A stretch of 7,969 bases of DNA from Acidobacteriota bacterium. GTDB taxonomy: Bacteria > Acidobacteriota > Blastocatellia > Pyrinomonadales > Pyrinomonadaceae. Under the pieces are notes generated by a model. The model searched no databases, was not told the origin of the DNA, and saw nothing but the letters and a program-made list of their open reading frames with translations. This document shows, piece by piece, positions 6,930 to 7,969 of this stretch (positions within the stretch are counted from its first letter, which is position 1; each line of letters opens with the position of its first letter). The stretch lies in assembly GCA_013698055.1 (NCBI GenBank), contig JACCVS010000790.1, positions 1 to 7,969 on the forward strand, read 5' to 3'. The translations under genes and the position numbers were made by a program.

Positions 6930-7580
6930 TCAAATGAGTTTGAGTTCGCGCAGCGCGTCGAGCGTTGGCGAAGGTGTTTGCCAGAGCCATGAGGTGCGGA
7001 TGAAGAACCCCGGCACGACCCGCGAGCGATAGATGCCGTCCGGCTCTGTCACTGCCGCGCGGTAACGATTGTCTGCTCCAAGCTCATAAAACAACGCCGT
7101 CTGGTGCTCAGGATCAATCAACCAGTATTCCTTAATCATCGCCTGCTCGTACTCTGCAAACTTCACTCTGCTATCTCGCTCGACGCTCTCAGGCGAGACT
7201 ATCTCCACAACCAGATCAGCCGGGCCGTTGAGATGCGTTTTCTCGATCAAGTGCGCGCGTTCACGGCTCACGAACAGAAGATCAGGCTCGCGCCCCCGCT
7301 TCAACTTCTCCAGTTTCATGACAAAAGGAGCGGGCAAGACAGTGCCCGTCTGGTGAACTTCAAGATAGAGGCCCAGCAATGTTAGCAGAAACGAGAATAT
7401 TTCCTGATGCCTTCTCGATGCTGGTGACACGTCTATCACCTCCCCATCTACCCACTCGGTCATCATCGGCTCATCACCTGACGCAAGAAACTCCTCGAAC
7501 GTCATGCGCTGTGGAGAAACGCGCCGCGACGCCGCATCAACCGTCTCTACTTCTGATGTCTCAATTGTCTTGCTGCTCAT
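6930..7580 (-). CDS. Uma2-family protein (DUF820, PD-(D/E)XK nuclease fold)
   Basis: A 216-residue protein of the Uma2 family, which has a restriction-endonuclease-like fold; the biological role is largely unproven. In order: a variable N-terminus, MTFEEFL (26-32), EWVDGEVIDVSPAS (42-55), the core REPDLLFV with Asp100, LVVEIVSPESVERD with Glu126, then Lys140 in KFAEYEQA, and IKEYWLIDPEHQ (149-159). Asp100, Glu126 and Lys140 could make up the active-site set, so the nuclease may be active. The start at 7580 has AAGAGG ten bases upstream on the minus strand (7591-7596) and a good candidate promoter beyond that. The gene is convergent with uvrA, with 14 bases between their stop codons. A second Uma2-like gene lies upstream in the same direction; such tandem copies are common in Acidobacteria and Cyanobacteria. 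Family sure, function not. Confidence 0.88.
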   Translation of the reverse strand: MSSKTIETSEVETVDAASRRVSPQRMTFEEFLASGDEPMMTEWVDGEVIDVSPASRRHQEIFSFLLTLLGLYLEVHQTGTVLPAPFVMKLEKLKRGREPDLLFVSRERAHLIEKTHLNGPADLVVEIVSPESVERDSRVKFAEYEQAMIKEYWLIDPEHQTALFYELGADNRYRAAVTEPDGIYRSRVVPGFFIRTSWLWQTPSPTLDALRELKLI

Positions 7581-7590
7581 CAGCCAGATA

Positions 7591-7596
7591 CCTCTT
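7591..7596 (-). promoter_or_regulatory. Ribosome binding site of the Uma2-family gene
   Basis: On the minus strand this reads AAGAGG, ten bases before the ATG at 7580. The spacing is slightly long, but it is the only purine-rich site nearby and supports that start. Confidence 0.45.
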
Positions 7597-7619
7597 CGCT
7601 ACAAATTTTCAGCAGAAGC

Positions 7620-7649
7620 ATTCTAACAGCAAGAGAGAAAAGCTGTCAG
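7620..7649 (-). promoter_or_regulatory. Candidate sigma-70 type promoter for the Uma2-family gene
   Basis: Reading the minus strand, CTGACA (7649-7644) matches the -35 consensus at five of six bases. TAGAAT (7625-7620) matches the -10 consensus at five of six. The spacer is 18 bases. Transcription would begin near 7613, giving a leader of about 30 bases that contains the AAGAGG ribosome binding site. The -35 box overlaps the first unit of the 7-base repeat array. The call rests on sequence match and position only. Confidence 0.5.
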
Positions 7650-7679
7650 CCATCAGCTATCAGCCGTCAGTCATCAACT
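7645..7679. repeat. Heptamer tandem repeat (RTCARYY, five units)
   Basis: Five consecutive 7-base units read GTCAGCC, ATCAGCT, ATCAGCC, GTCAGTC and ATCAACT. The array sits in the 128-base gap between the two Uma2-family genes. It resembles the short tandemly repeated sequences known between genes in Cyanobacteria and other phyla. Its unit differs from that of the repeat at 1452-1576, though the period is the same. The left edge overlaps a candidate -35 box. Confidence 0.8.
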
Positions 7680-7708
7680 CATTGAGTCCGCGTGCAAGCT
7701 ATCTTCGG

Positions 7709-7969
7709 TTATTTGCTGGATTGCGAGTGCAAACGCCACCACTGGCGGAAGGCCGACAGAGCGGTGGTTTGCCCTTGCGTCTTGCTCTGTGCAATGAAGT
7801 CGGTCAGAGCGTCAGCGGTCAGCGCGTGGAAGGAGCGGCTGGAGCTTACTTCATCGTAAGCCTGATCTGTTAGTTGATAAATGTGCGCCTGTTCGCCGTC
7901 GTAGCGCCAGATTTCCGGCACGCCAAGCGCTGCATAGATGTTGAATTTACTTAAAGACTCATTCGTCGT
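7709..7969 (-). CDS. Second Uma2-family protein, C-terminal part (5' end outside window)
   Basis: The minus-strand frame is open from the window edge to a TAA at 7711-7709 and gives 86 residues. It begins SLSKFNIYAALGVPEIWRYDG, followed by AHIYQLTDQAY. This is the C-terminal part of Uma2-family proteins, in which a lysine/tyrosine-containing helix is followed by GVPEIWRYDG and an IYxL strand. It resembles the Uma2 form I know from Cyanobacteria (YAALGVPEIWRYDG) more than the neighbouring gene, which has IKEYWLIDPEHQ at the same place. The tail, about 60 residues, ends in a tryptophan pair (FRQWWRLHSQSSK). An in-frame GTG at 7921 could be mistaken for a start, but the family core continues upstream of it, so the gene is truncated by the window rather than short. 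The catalytic Asp and Glu are outside the window. Confidence 0.8.
   Translation of the reverse strand, partial: TTNESLSKFNIYAALGVPEIWRYDGEQAHIYQLTDQAYDEVSSSRSFHALTADALTDFIAQSKTQGQTTALSAFRQWWRLHSQSSK

Overview
The window reads as ordinary chromosome from a GC-rich, outer-membrane-bearing bacterium. A LolA-type lipoprotein carrier implies an outer membrane. The style of the genes (an ABC-2 exporter paired with a membrane-anchored TPR protein, a UvrA with the 'FSFNNPFGACPTCQGFG' motif, Uma2 nucleases, heptamer repeats between genes) fits Acidobacteriota, perhaps Blastocatellia. That placement is a judgement from general resemblance, not from a search.

Layout. Bases 3-3846 hold five plus-strand genes in close order: the C-terminal part of an ABC-2 type permease (cut by the window edge), a membrane-anchored TPR protein whose start codon overlaps the permease stop (ATGA), an ABC transporter ATPase, a small two-helix YcxB-like membrane protein overlapping the ATPase end by 13 bases, and a LolA-like periplasmic lipoprotein carrier 42 bases further on. 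Between the TPR gene and the ATPase lies a long inverted repeat made of degenerate 7-base units (1452-1576). After a 189-base gap with no promoter I would trust comes uvrA (4036-6915), the damage-recognition ATPase of nucleotide excision repair. On the minus strand, convergent with uvrA and only 14 bases from it, is a Uma2-family (PD-(D/E)XK fold) protein. Upstream of it is the C-terminal end of a second, different Uma2-family gene, also on the minus strand and cut by the window edge. A second 7-base repeat array lies between the two Uma2 genes, and its edge supplies the -35 box of a good candidate promoter for the first.

How they work together. The permease, ATPase and TPR protein probably form one ABC exporter or membrane-remodelling unit. 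The YcxB-like protein and LolA may be co-transcribed with it, but nothing in the sequence proves a shared function. uvrA is a stand-alone repair gene with both nucleotide-binding sites intact; its first zinc module lacks one of the usual cysteines. I see no RNA genes, CRISPR array, transposase, integrase or phage genes. No clearly new system is visible. The most interesting items are the heptamer-built inverted repeat, the permease/TPR/ATPase/YcxB cluster, the altered UvrA zinc module and the repeat-embedded promoter.
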